A DNA stretch of 50,423 nt, from positions 1 through 50,423 of the forward strand of contig DASYCE010000021.1 of NCBI GenBank assembly GCA_036500345.1, written 5' to 3'. The first letter of the stretch is position 1. Each line of letters starts with the position of its first letter. The stretch comes from Gemmatimonadales bacterium (lineage in GTDB: Bacteria > Gemmatimonadota > Gemmatimonadetes > Gemmatimonadales > GWC2-71-9). Below the pieces are notes generated by a model, which did not search any database, was not told the DNA's origin, and was given only the letters and a program-made list of their open reading frames with translations. Position numbers and translations under genes: made by a program. Below are positions 17,201-25,481 of this stretch, in pieces.

Positions 17201-18862
17201 ATGACGAAGCGCCGCGCGCGCCCCGCTGCGCCCGCACCAGTCGCCGCGCCGCCACCGCCCGATACCACCAGATTCTTGCGCTGGGAAGGGCCGCTCTTCG
17301 TCGGGATCGCGGCCGTGCTGGTCATCGCGCTCGGCTATCTCTCGCGCAAGGCGATGAACCCCGACGGCGTGTCGTATCTCGACCTCGCCGACGCAGTGCG
17401 CCGCGGCGACTGGACCCACCTGGTGCAAGGATACTGGTCGCCGCTGCTGCCGCTCATTGCGGGCGCGGCCGGCGGCGTGCTCGGCCTCGGACACTCCGCG
17501 TCGATCGCGCTGGTCCACGGGATCAATGTCGACGCCGCGATCATCGCCCTCGGCATACTGTTCGTCTGGGCCCGGCGGATCGAATCACCGACGATGCTGG
17601 TGGGATCCGTGGCGGCGTTTTTTCTCGCCAGCGCCGGAATGCCCCGCCTCGAAGCGGTGACACCCGACATCATCCTCTTCGCCGTGATGATCGCGCTGAG
17701 CTATGAACTCGCCTTCCATCACGGCCGCCGATCGCTCGTGACCGGGATCCTCCTCGGCGCGGCGTATCTGGTCAAGACCAGCTGCTGGCCGTGGCTCGTG
17801 GTGACGCTCGTCGTCCGCCTCTTTGCCGCGCGCGATCGCGATGCGCGCACTCTGGTGCTGCGATCGACCGGCATCTCGCTGATCGTGATGGCACTGTGGA
17901 TCGTTCCGCTGAGCATCAAGAGCGGCAGGCCGACGCTCGGATCATCGGGGCGCCTCAACTATTCCTGGTATATCGACGCGAACACCTCGAGACTCCCCGA
18001 CGTCGATCTCGGCGGCAACGGCGCCTATCGCGAAGTACGCGCGCCCAACAATCAGCTGGTCACGGTCGCGACATTCAACGATGCGGCGTACTGGACCTAC
18101 CAGCCGTGGGGTGACCCGACGTCGTGGGCGCAGCAGGTCACCACCGAAACCGGCGGGTCACCAACGGTGGTGGCGCTGATCGCCTACTGGCTGCGACAGA
18201 GCGGCCGCATCATCGGTCTCTGGCTCCTGCCGATGGTCGTCACGGTGCTGCTACCGATCTGGTACCTCCGGCGGCGCGACGGACTCTGGCGCGATGCCCT
18301 CGGCACCGACCGCGACGCCGCCGTGGTGACGGTGCTCGGCACCGTCGGGGTGCTCCAGTTTGCCGCGATCCACGCCGAACCGCGCCTCATTGCGCCATTC
18401 GCGATGATGCTGGCGCTCGGGGCGCTGCAGTGGTGGTGCAGGCCGGCCGCGGTGCCGATGACGACGAGGCTCCCGCGCAGCGGTCAGCTCGCGATGATGT
18501 CGATCGGCCTGGTCGCGGGAGTGGCGTTCGCGGTGCCCAAGTTCGTTGAGGGAGTGACATCCGCCGCGCGACTCGACGTCGTCACTGAGAAGCTCGAAGA
18601 AGTGCGGGCACGTCTCGGCACCGGTGATGCGCCGATCGACGTGGCGATCGTCGGCCCCGCCGCACCGGTCCTGAGTGCCGCCTATCTCATCGGTGCGCAT
18701 ATCACGGGGCAGGTGCTGCCGCGGTCGGCGCGGATCGTCGAATCGCTGCCCACCGAGCAGAAGTCCGCTCTGCTGACCCAACTCTTCGGCTCGCGCGCGG
18801 TCCTCGTCTGGGAATCGCAGGACGACGGCGCCATGCAGATGCTGCTGCTGCCTAGGTCGTGA
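17201..18862 (+). CDS. GT-C-type membrane glycosyltransferase-like protein
   Basis: The protein is 553 residues with about 11 membrane helices. After a basic/Pro-rich cytoplasmic start and a first helix comes the extracytoplasmic loop MNPDGVSYLDLADAVRRGDW, typical of GT-C/ArnT-PMT-like transferases, in which the acidic residues bind the lipid-linked sugar. The C-terminal 90 residues are a soluble domain (DVVTEKLEEVRARLGTGDAP onwards). Substrate unknown. GAGGA lies five bases before the ATG. The gene is divergent from the sigma operon (139-base gap), and its last 11 bases overlap the tail of the convergent O-methyltransferase gene. Confidence 0.65.
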   Translation: MTKRRARPAAPAPVAAPPPPDTTRFLRWEGPLFVGIAAVLVIALGYLSRKAMNPDGVSYLDLADAVRRGDWTHLVQGYWSPLLPLIAGAAGGVLGLGHSASIALVHGINVDAAIIALGILFVWARRIESPTMLVGSVAAFFLASAGMPRLEAVTPDIILFAVMIALSYELAFHHGRRSLVTGILLGAAYLVKTSCWPWLVVTLVVRLFAARDRDARTLVLRSTGISLIVMALWIVPLSIKSGRPTLGSSGRLNYSWYIDANTSRLPDVDLGGNGAYREVRAPNNQLVTVATFNDAAYWTYQPWGDPTSWAQQVTTETGGSPTVVALIAYWLRQSGRIIGLWLLPMVVTVLLPIWYLRRRDGLWRDALGTDRDAAVVTVLGTVGVLQFAAIHAEPRLIAPFAMMLALGALQWWCRPAAVPMTTRLPRSGQLAMMSIGLVAGVAFAVPKFVEGVTSAARLDVVTEKLEEVRARLGTGDAPIDVAIVGPAAPVLSAAYLIGAHITGQVLPRSARIVESLPTEQKSALLTQLFGSRAVLVWESQDDGAMQMLLLPRS

Positions 18863-19523
18863 CCACCCGCGCCATCGTGAAGCCGTCGTACCCCTTCGAT
18901 CCCACCGTCTGAATCGTCGTCGCCACGACACGCGCGTCGCGAGACAGCGCATCGTTGAGTCGCCGCACGCCGTTCACGTTGGGATCGCTGCTCGCGGTGT
19001 CGACGATCTTGCCCTCGCGCACCACGTTGTCGACGATGATCACGCTTCCCTTCCGCGCCAGCCTGACCGCCCACTCGAAATACTCGGGAATCGACGGCTT
19101 GTCGGCGTCGATGAAGATCAGATCGAAGCGGCCGCCGTGCTCCTGCTCGAGGAGTGCCAGCGAGTCGAGCGCGCGCCCCTCGCGCAGGTCGATCTGGTCG
19201 GCAACGCCGGCGCGTTCGAAGTTGCGGCGTGCCACCGTCGCGTGCTTCTGATCGACTTCGAGCGTGACGATGCGGCCGCCCGGCGCGAGACCGCGCGCCA
19301 TCCAGATCGTGCTGTAGCCGGCGAGGGTGCCGATCTCGAGGACGCGTGACGCCGCCATGATCTGCGTCAGCAGCATCAGGAACTTCCCCTGATTGGGCGC
19401 GACGTTGATCGCCGGCATCCCGGCTTCGGCGCCGCTGGTGAGGGCCGCGTCGAGAAGATCGTCGGGGCGGACGATCAGCTGTTCGTGGTACTTGTCGACG
19501 TTGGTCCAGGTCTCGTGATCCAT
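18852..19523 (-). CDS. Class I SAM-dependent O-methyltransferase (family 3)
   Basis: This is a 223-residue soluble methyltransferase of the caffeoyl-CoA/catechol type. SAM motif I is VLEIGTLAGYSTIWMARGL near residue 62. IVTLEVDQKHATVARRNFE is the acidic ribose-binding strand. FIDADKPSIPEYFEWA and IIVDNVVREGKIVD carry the Asp, Asp and Asn that bind the catalytic divalent metal. Substrates of the family are catechol-like phenols; the natural substrate here is unknown. GGAG lies upstream of the ATG, and TATCTT about 30 bases before it could be a -10 element. It may be transcribed from its own promoter downstream of the sulfatase gene. Confidence 0.88.
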   Translation of the reverse strand: MDHETWTNVDKYHEQLIVRPDDLLDAALTSGAEAGMPAINVAPNQGKFLMLLTQIMAASRVLEIGTLAGYSTIWMARGLAPGGRIVTLEVDQKHATVARRNFERAGVADQIDLREGRALDSLALLEQEHGGRFDLIFIDADKPSIPEYFEWAVRLARKGSVIIVDNVVREGKIVDTASSDPNVNGVRRLNDALSRDARVVATTIQTVGSKGYDGFTMARVVTT

Positions 19524-19567
19524 CGGGCGCTCCGGGTGTGGAGCGGGAAAGATATCCGGCGGCCGAT

Positions 19568-19610
19568 CCCTCGCTTTGCTCGGGATGACATCGGTCGGGA
19601 TGACGCCTCA
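19568..19610. repeat. Intergenic GTCATCCCGAGC-type repeat, copy 1
   Basis: On the minus strand, directly after the sulfatase stop, two copies of GTCATCCCGA(C/G) occur, the second continuing as GCAAAGCGAGGGA. The same element is found at 32923-32990, also right behind a stop codon of a minus-strand gene. The GAGCAAAGCGAG core can form a small imperfect hairpin. It looks like a dispersed, REP-like element. Confidence 0.55.
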
Positions 19611-21470
19611 ACGCGCGATGTAGTCGTCCATCAATCGCTGCATCATTGCCTTGCCGGCGTGCAGGTCGCCGGGACCGACCTGCCCAGTCTGTCCGATGAC
19701 CTGCCGGCCGACGTTGTCCCAGGCAATCTCGCCGTTGGCCTCGTTGACCCATCCGAATCCATCGGAGAAGGTGAACCAGGCCCATGGCTTGATATCCTTC
19801 GCGAAGAGATTGCGGCTCCACGAATAGGCGCGCGCATCAAGGCCCAATTGCGAGAGCAGCGTCTTCGGAATGTCGGTCTGGACGCCGAGCTGGTGCACCA
19901 CGGTATCGCGAACGGCGAGCGCCCCGCCGACCCAGAGCATCGGAATCGAATAGAGCTTCCAGCGCAGAATGTCCTGAAGTGAATCGAGGACGGGGAGGCG
20001 ATGCCCATGATCGCCGGTGATGATGATCACGGTACTGTCCCACCACGGCTGGGTCTTCGCGTGGCGGATGAAATCGCCGATGCTGCGGTCGGTATACGCG
20101 TGTGAATTGAGGAAGAGCGACCGTTCGTCACGCCCCGGGATCACCGTCGCCATCGGCACCGTGAACGGCTCATGACTGCTCAGCGTGAAGAGTGTCACGA
20201 AGAAGGGGCGATGCATCGACGGGATATCGGTCGCGAGACGTCCGAGGACGATGTGATCGGGAGCGCCCCAGTCGGAGAGCCAGTCGCTGCGGGGAAACGC
20301 GCCCTTGGTCACCATCCGGCCGAACCCCGCCTGCAGCACGAATGACTTGAAGTTGGTGAACTCCGGATCGCCCCCGTAGTAGAAGGTGCTGCTGTATCCC
20401 GCCCGGGCGAGGTCGCGCGGCAACCCCGGAAGCGACGCGCTCTTGCGCGGATGCTGGATGATTTCCGTGGTTGGCTGCGCCGGGTATCCTGCAACCACGC
20501 CGGTGAGCCCTTCGGGTGATCGATCGCCGGTGGCGTAGAATCGGTCGAAGAGCATCCCTTCGTGCGTCAGTGAATCGACGTTCGGCGTCACCCCGGGAAC
20601 GCCGCCGAGTCGCGCGACGATCTTCGACGTCATGCTCTCCCAGATGATCACGATGACATTCGGCCGCGGCACTCGAAGGAGATGGATCGCAGCGACGTCG
20701 CTGCTGGCGCGGAGCGAATCGGCGGTGCGCACCGCCTCGGCGGCGGGAAGCATCACGTCGGGATTGTCGGTACGGTAGGTCCGCCACCAGACCGAGTCGA
20801 AGAAGTTCCACGCCACGTTGATCGCGGCCTGGTTGGCGAACGCGTTGTGCGAGAAGTAGACGGTGCTCTGCGTCATCGGCATCTTCTGGATGCCGCCGCG
20901 CGACGGATAGTAGAGTCCCCACGTCAGCAGTCCGCAGAGCACCGCAGTGCCGAGGGACGCGGGAATCGACAGCCGCTGCCACGATGCGACCATCGGCCAC
21001 CACCACCGGAAGTACGCCATCAATACAATCGCGACCAGCACCACGAGGATCACGGCGAGGAGCTTGATCGGCGCGGACCCGGCCGAGGCGAGCATCTCGC
21101 GCGGCGTGTTGAGATAGCGGAGCACCGCGTCGTCGATCCGGAATCCCCACTCGCGGAAGAGCTGGAGGTCGATCGTCGCGAGGAGAAGAAACGAAATCAT
21201 GAGCAGCAGCGAGACGGCGGTGACGAGCCGCGCGGCGAACTTCGGCGCCAATCCGGAGAAGAGACCGGTGAGGACGAAGGCAATCGCCGCGGGGAAGCAC
21301 GACGCCGACATGTCCATCCGGGCGCCGTAGAGGAAGATCCCGCCGACGTTCAGCAACCCCGCGCGCGCAGCCTCGGTGTGGTGATAGAGGACGAAGGCGA
21401 CACGCAGCAGGGTGAAGAACGCCATCCACATCGCGAAGTACGCGATGCAGAACTTGAGGCGTTGCAGCAT
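19608..21470 (-). CDS. LTA-synthase-like membrane sulfatase-family protein
   Basis: The protein is 620 residues with five to six N-terminal membrane helices (residues 1-190), then an extracytoplasmic alkaline-phosphatase/sulfatase domain. NVIVIIWESMTSKI near 277 holds the first metal-binding Glu. FYATGDRSPEGLTGVVAGYP near 314 is the nucleophile region; as in LtaS-like proteins a Thr or Ser acts, not formylglycine. IIITGDHGHRL near 485 gives the late Asp-His metal ligands. Such enzymes transfer or cleave phosphoglycerol, phosphoethanolamine or similar groups. True lipoteichoic acid is not expected in a diderm, so the substrate is open. It starts four bases after the M28 peptidase stop, so the two form an operon. 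Confidence 0.85.
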   Translation of the reverse strand: MLQRLKFCIAYFAMWMAFFTLLRVAFVLYHHTEAARAGLLNVGGIFLYGARMDMSASCFPAAIAFVLTGLFSGLAPKFAARLVTAVSLLLMISFLLLATIDLQLFREWGFRIDDAVLRYLNTPREMLASAGSAPIKLLAVILVVLVAIVLMAYFRWWWPMVASWQRLSIPASLGTAVLCGLLTWGLYYPSRGGIQKMPMTQSTVYFSHNAFANQAAINVAWNFFDSVWWRTYRTDNPDVMLPAAEAVRTADSLRASSDVAAIHLLRVPRPNVIVIIWESMTSKIVARLGGVPGVTPNVDSLTHEGMLFDRFYATGDRSPEGLTGVVAGYPAQPTTEIIQHPRKSASLPGLPRDLARAGYSSTFYYGGDPEFTNFKSFVLQAGFGRMVTKGAFPRSDWLSDWGAPDHIVLGRLATDIPSMHRPFFVTLFTLSSHEPFTVPMATVIPGRDERSLFLNSHAYTDRSIGDFIRHAKTQPWWDSTVIIITGDHGHRLPVLDSLQDILRWKLYSIPMLWVGGALAVRDTVVHQLGVQTDIPKTLLSQLGLDARAYSWSRNLFAKDIKPWAWFTFSDGFGWVNEANGEIAWDNVGRQVIGQTGQVGPGDLHAGKAMMQRLMDDYIAR

Positions 21471-21474
21471 CGGT

Positions 21475-22728
21475 CTACTTGATCGTCGCCCCGACCAGTT
21501 GTGCGACGGCACTCAGCGTCGTTTGTGCGGCGTTGAGGCCGAGCATGAAATCCTTGTCGGAATAGGTGGAGAAGACGTCGGTCGGCTGGTGCCACTGCGG
21601 ATCCCATCCGGTCCCGATCTGCGCCAGGCGTTCGTCCTCCCGGAGCGACAGCGTCGCGGTGAGATCCTTGAACGGATCGGAATCGGTGTTGCTCATGTGG
21701 TCGCTGACGGTCGCCGGATAGGTCGTGGCGTACTTCTCGTTCGAGGTGCGGAAGTACCAGGCGAGCTTCTGCGACGAATCGACCATCTTCGACGTCCCGG
21801 CGAATTCGATATTGACGTCGGCTTCGGGGCGCTGCTCGGGATTCATCGTCCCGTCGGCACGCGGCATCCCGTGATCGAACATCATCATGTCGTGCTGGAT
21901 CATGCCAAGCCAGCGCGGCTCCGGATACTTGCCGGAGCCGGCGGGATCTTCCTTCCCCTGCAGACCCTGGCGCTGTTCCACGTACGCCTTGCTCCCGTTC
22001 AATCCGGTTTCCTCGTTGTTCCAGAGGATGAAGCGGATCGAGCGGTCGGTGTGCACGTCGGGCGATGAGAAGACGCGCGCCAGCTGCATCACCAGCGCCG
22101 ACCCCGAGCCATCGTCGTTGGCCGCGGCGCCGAATCCGTGACCATCCATGTGGCCGCCGACGATGTACATCTCGTCGGGGTGCGTCGTGCCGATCTTGGT
22201 GCAGTAGACCTCCTCGCGCTCGCCCGGCTCGTCGGGCTGCGCGTCGATGCGCCGGAGGGTCGTGTCCGGCTGGCGCATCGGATCCATGTTGACGCCGGTG
22301 GCGGTGCGCACGCCCTTGAGCACGTCGCCGCCGCGATCGGTCGCCCCGGGTTCGTACGGAATCGGAGTGCCGGCAGCGCGCGGCGTGCCGCCACGGCCGG
22401 TGCGCGTCGAATCAGGTGGCCGAATCTGCCGGCCGGTGTACTGGTACTTGATCCGCTCGGTGTTGGTGCAGCCGTAGCTCTTGAGCTGCGCCTCGATCCA
22501 GTCGATCGCCGCGCGATTGCGGTCGGTACCCTGCCGCCGGTCGCCGAATCGCGTCAGCCCGCGCACGTTCTCCTTGTATTGCCCCAGCGTGAGGCGCGAG
22601 ACGAGGGTGCGAACCGGGTCATCGGCCTGCGGCGCACTGGTCCGTGGCTGGCCGCCCTGGCCCGGGAGTGCAGCGGGTAGACTCCACGCCGCAACCGCGG
22701 CGAGGGCAATGGCAACAGTGGAACGCAC
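21475..22728 (-). CDS. Secreted M28-family zinc aminopeptidase
   Basis: This 417-residue exported metallopeptidase begins at GTG 22726-22728, where GGAG six bases upstream and a following signal peptide (RSTVAIALAAVAAWSLPAAL) decide the start. The M28 di-zinc site is complete. VGGHMDGHGFGAAANDDGSG gives the first His and the bridging Asp, LWNNEETGLNGS gives the catalytic Glu and next ligand, LGMIQHDMMMFD gives Asp, and PQWHQPTDVF gives the last His. The N-terminal region carries a Cys pair around SYGCTNTE and EVYCTKIG. It removes N-terminal residues from peptides outside the cytoplasm. It is co-transcribed with the sulfatase and divergent from ctaA. Confidence 0.9.
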   Translation of the reverse strand: MRSTVAIALAAVAAWSLPAALPGQGGQPRTSAPQADDPVRTLVSRLTLGQYKENVRGLTRFGDRRQGTDRNRAAIDWIEAQLKSYGCTNTERIKYQYTGRQIRPPDSTRTGRGGTPRAAGTPIPYEPGATDRGGDVLKGVRTATGVNMDPMRQPDTTLRRIDAQPDEPGEREEVYCTKIGTTHPDEMYIVGGHMDGHGFGAAANDDGSGSALVMQLARVFSSPDVHTDRSIRFILWNNEETGLNGSKAYVEQRQGLQGKEDPAGSGKYPEPRWLGMIQHDMMMFDHGMPRADGTMNPEQRPEADVNIEFAGTSKMVDSSQKLAWYFRTSNEKYATTYPATVSDHMSNTDSDPFKDLTATLSLREDERLAQIGTGWDPQWHQPTDVFSTYSDKDFMLGLNAAQTTLSAVAQLVGATIK

Positions 22729-22837
22729 GTGGTACTCCGGATCGTGGTGAGTGAACGACGGAACGATACCATCGAGTGAGCTGATGATGCACTCCCCGCA
22801 CTGGGTCTCCAGATGGCGCGTCCTATATTCGGAACCC

Positions 22838-23875
22838 ATGAATCCGAATCGTCCGCTGGGGATCTGGCTCGCCGTCTGGGCGGGGATGCTCTTCGTCCTG
22901 ATCCTGATCGGCGGGGCGACCCGGCTCACCGAGAGCGGGTTGTCGATCACCGAGTGGCAGCCGGTGGCGGGGGTGATCCCGCCGCTGACACAATCGCAAT
23001 GGAACGACGAGTTCTCGCGCTACAAGGAAATCCCGCAGTACCAGGCGGTCCACGCCGGGATGACCGTCGACCAGTTCAAGACGATCTTCCTCTGGGAATA
23101 CACCCATCGCCTCTGGGCGCGGCTCGTCGGTGTCGCGTTCCTCGGTCCGCTGCTCTGGTTCCTCTTCCGTGGCATGGTTCCACGCAACGTGCGCGGCCGT
23201 CTCTGGCTGCTGCTGATCCTCCTCGGCGCGCAGGGCGCGCTCGGCTGGTTCATGGTGTCGAGCGGATTGAGCGGGCGGATCGAGGTGAGCCAGTACCGTC
23301 TCGCCGCTCACTTCTCGGCGGCACTCCTGATCTATGGTGCGACGGTGTGGATGGCGGCAGACTTTCTCGTCGATCGGCATCCGGTCGGGCACGCCAGCGA
23401 ACCGCGACTGAGGCGCTGGGCCGGAACGTTGACCGGACTCGCGGTGGTGACGGCGATCGCCGGCGCGTTCGTGGCGGGCTTGCGCGGCGGACATGTCTTC
23501 AACACCTGGCCGCTGATGGGCGGAAGTGTCGTGCCGCCGGGATACACAATGCTGTCGCCGTGGATCCGCAATCCGTTCGAGAATCCCGGGGCGGCGCAAT
23601 TCGACCATCGCTGCCTGGCGTATCTCACCGTGATCAGCGTGGTGCTCTTCTGGATGATTGCGCGCCGGCATCAACTCGGCCGCCATCAGCGGATTGCGCT
23701 GGGGCTCTTCGCCCTGGCTGCGGTGGGCCAGGTCTGTCTCGGGATCGCGACGCTGCTGCTGATCGTGCCGATCCCGCTTGGTATTGCGCACCAGGGAGGT
23801 GCGATCGTCTTGATTACTGCTGGATTGGTGGCAACGCACGCGCTGAGAACCGAACAAGTCCCCAACCAACGGTAG
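22838..23875 (+). CDS. ctaA: Heme A synthase (COX15/CtaA)
   Basis: This 345-residue integral membrane protein with eight helices converts heme O to heme A for aa3-type oxidases. The signature GGATRLTESGLSITEWQPVA follows helix 1, as in the alpha-proteobacterial/mitochondrial COX15 type. The four heme-ligand His positions are in LWEYTHRLWARLVG, YRLAAHFSAALL, AAQFDHRCLAYLT and IPLGIAHQGGAIV. RGGHVFNTWPLMGG is the conserved loop of the second half. The ATG at 22838 gives the standard N-terminus; TATATT lies eight bases before it with no Shine-Dalgarno, which hints at a leaderless transcript. No oxidase or ctaB gene is nearby. Confidence 0.93.
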   Translation: MNPNRPLGIWLAVWAGMLFVLILIGGATRLTESGLSITEWQPVAGVIPPLTQSQWNDEFSRYKEIPQYQAVHAGMTVDQFKTIFLWEYTHRLWARLVGVAFLGPLLWFLFRGMVPRNVRGRLWLLLILLGAQGALGWFMVSSGLSGRIEVSQYRLAAHFSAALLIYGATVWMAADFLVDRHPVGHASEPRLRRWAGTLTGLAVVTAIAGAFVAGLRGGHVFNTWPLMGGSVVPPGYTMLSPWIRNPFENPGAAQFDHRCLAYLTVISVVLFWMIARRHQLGRHQRIALGLFALAAVGQVCLGIATLLLIVPIPLGIAHQGGAIVLITAGLVATHALRTEQVPNQR

Positions 23876-23890
23876 CACTCCGCCGGGAGG

Positions 23891-24425
23891 TCGCTTCAAA
23901 CCGTCGACAGGGACCTTCAACAGTTGAACAGGGCGTTCCGCTCTGGTGACAGCGGAGTTCGCGAGGCGATCACCACGCTTCATGGAAGACACACAGCGGT
24001 TCAAGTGAGTCACACAGCGCTTCAAGTGAGTCACACAGCGTTCCAACTGTGTCACACAGCAGTTCAACCGTGTCACAGGGCATTCCAACAGTGTCACACG
24101 GCGTTCCAACAATACCAAACCCGATTTCGCGGACTGATCAGCGCGTTCATCGGAAGAATCGGCGCCTCCCGCGTGCGACATCCAGCGGGTCGTGACTGTT
24201 TCATCGCGCTTCATGTCGGTCATTCGACGCTTCATGACGGACAGAGGCTGGCGATCGGCATACGAAGCGCCGCAGATGGTAGAAAGACAGCGTCGATCGG
24301 TTCACGAAGCGCGGTCCAGGTGCAACCGACAGCGTCGGGTGACGGGCATCGCATCGTCGGGGTCGCCGTCCCGGCGATCCGTTGTAGAATGAGCGAGGTC
24401 CGTCATCGGATCCGCGAGTTCCGCT
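23891..24425 (+). repeat. Degenerate 21-bp periodic array (about 24 units)
   Basis: From about 23895 to 24400 a TTC-centred pattern recurs every 21 bases. The best units, at 23979, 24000, 24021, 24042, 24063, 24084 and 24105, share GTCACACAGCG followed by TTCAA or TTCCAAC. Outer units are decayed but stay in phase (TTC at 23895, 23916, 23958, 24126, 24210, 24231; ACGAAGCG at 24262 and 24304; ACAGCGTCG at 24287 and 24329, both 42 apart). One + frame is open from a TTG at 23924 to 24427 and would encode heptads such as VSHTAFQ and LCHTAVQ. There is no convincing start or Shine-Dalgarno, so I call it a repeat, not a gene. 21 bp equals two helical turns. Confidence 0.8.
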
Positions 24426-24464
24426 GACGAATCACGTCACTTCGTCTTCCAATCAGTCGACTTC

Positions 24465-24488
24465 GCGACGGAGTGTCCGACGTTTTTT
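24465..24488 (+). terminator. Rho-independent terminator
   Basis: CGACGG (24466-24471) pairs with CCGACG (24477-24482), with one A-A mismatch, around an AGTGT loop, and is followed by six T (24483-24488). It closes the region of ctaA and the 21-bp array, and separates it from the leader of the next gene. Confidence 0.55.
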
Positions 24489-24506
24489 GTATTAATTCAC
24501 GACAAC

Positions 24507-24528
24507 AGTGTCCCTAAATCAGGACACT
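24507..24528. promoter_or_regulatory. Palindrome AGTGTCC-N8-GGACACT
   Basis: A perfect seven-base inverted repeat with an eight-base AT-rich spacer lies about 180 bases before the ATG at 24711. A third GTGTCC occurs at 24473 in the terminator loop. The form is typical of a dimeric repressor operator. No regulator gene is adjacent. Confidence 0.4.
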
Positions 24529-24600
24529 CCTGACACCCCCGTTTTTCGTATCTCGCGACTGCACAATCACTTGCACTTTGGCACACCGGTCGCATGAACA

Positions 24601-24691
24601 GGCTGCGGCCGGGTGCCCTGGGCAGCCGGCATTCCCATTGAACATTCCGCTGGATCACTGGTTCGCATGGCCCCAGGGGCCTGTGCGAATC
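24601..24691 (+). promoter_or_regulatory. Structured 5' leader with two hairpins
   Basis: The first hairpin pairs GGCTGC (24601-24606) with GCAGCC (24622-24627). The second pairs TTCGCA (24662-24667) with TGCGAA (24684-24689), and inside it GGCCC (24669-24673) with GGGCC (24677-24681). The second ends about 12 bases before GGAGGAG of the next gene. The layout suggests a regulated leader RNA, for example a protein- or ligand-responsive element. This matches no riboswitch class that I recognise. Confidence 0.4.
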
Positions 24692-24710
24692 CCCTTGAGT
24701 GGAGGAGTAT

Positions 24711-25442
24711 ATGAAGTCGACAACGCGCAGGAGACTCTCGATGGCGCGCCGGGTGCTGGAATTCGTGCTGGCGCACCCGCAGACGGACACCGGCTACGCC
24801 GCGGTGGTCACGCGTCTGCAGCAGGAAGTCGCCCAGGCCGACACGGCCGGGGTACAGCAGGACAGCGGGATCGAGCGGGAGCATGCCGCGATCGGGCGGC
24901 GGACCGTTCTGCGCGACGCGGTGCGATCGCAGCACCTCGTCCGGCTGTCGCGGATCGTCAAGCGGGCGGCGAAGGAGCACCCGGAGCTGTATGGCCGGTT
25001 CACGCTCCCGACCCATAACACGCCGAACCGTGGCTTCCTCAACAAGGCGAAGAGCATGCTCGCCACCGCGACGGAGATGAAGGACGTCCTGAGCACCCTC
25101 GGCCTGGGTGACACCTTCATCGACGAGTTGACCCAGGCGGTCGCGGCACTGGAAGGGGCGACGACGGATGCGCACGTCGCGCGGAATGACCATGTTGGCG
25201 CCAGCGCGCAGCTCGACCAGATCGCATCGGTCGCGGCTGTCGATGTGAGCGTGCTCGACACCTTCGTGAAGCGGATCTACGGCAATGATCCGATGACGAT
25301 GGCGGCGTGGCAGAGCGCCAAGAACATCGCGGGACCGTTCAGGAAGGGCGAGGAAGCAGAGACGCCGGAGCCCGCGCCGGCACCTGAACCGGTGGCACCG
25401 CCGCCGGTGCCGCCAGTCCCGTCAGCGGCGGGTCAGCAGTAA
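24711..25442 (+). CDS. Hypothetical protein with Pro-rich tail
   Basis: I do not recognise this 243-residue protein. It is soluble and mainly helical. The N-terminus is basic (KSTTRRRLSMARRVLEFVLA), followed by helices with many Gln, Asp and Ala residues. A central basic segment contains HLVRLSRIVKRAAKEHPELY. The last 25 residues are a Pro/Ala/Glu tail (EPAPAPEPVAPPPVPPVPSA). No signal peptide, membrane helix or Cys is present. GGAGG stands five bases before the ATG at 24711 and makes this the start; a GTG at 24699 is less likely. It follows the 21-bp array and a hairpin-rich leader, and is monocistronic and convergent with the ankyrin gene. Confidence 0.7.
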   Translation: MKSTTRRRLSMARRVLEFVLAHPQTDTGYAAVVTRLQQEVAQADTAGVQQDSGIEREHAAIGRRTVLRDAVRSQHLVRLSRIVKRAAKEHPELYGRFTLPTHNTPNRGFLNKAKSMLATATEMKDVLSTLGLGDTFIDELTQAVAALEGATTDAHVARNDHVGASAQLDQIASVAAVDVSVLDTFVKRIYGNDPMTMAAWQSAKNIAGPFRKGEEAETPEPAPAPEPVAPPPVPPVPSAAGQQ

Positions 25443-25481
25443 CAAGGTGTTGAAGAGAAGCAGGATGACACGAATCGGCTG

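Noticed and set aside
17062-17325. Longer version of the ECF sigma factor
   Set aside because: The added residues are unlike sigma factors and overlap the start of the divergent gene at 17201.
18852-18862. 11-base convergent overlap of the GT-C-like and O-methyltransferase genes
   Set aside because: Short tail-to-tail overlaps are common in compact genomes; no special meaning is needed.
23979-24125. CRISPR-like array
   Set aside because: The units are contiguous 21-base repeats with no unique spacers of constant length, and no cas gene is near.
22823-24235. Open frame on the minus strand through ctaA and the 21-bp array, with VTxLxRC heptads
   Set aside because: Two thirds of it is antisense to a clear heme A synthase. 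The heptads are simply the reverse reading of the 21-bp array.
23924-24427. Plus-strand heptad-repeat open frame as a protein gene
   Set aside because: It starts only with TTG, has no convincing Shine-Dalgarno and is explained by the 21-bp DNA period. Kept as a repeat with a coding role listed as one hypothesis.
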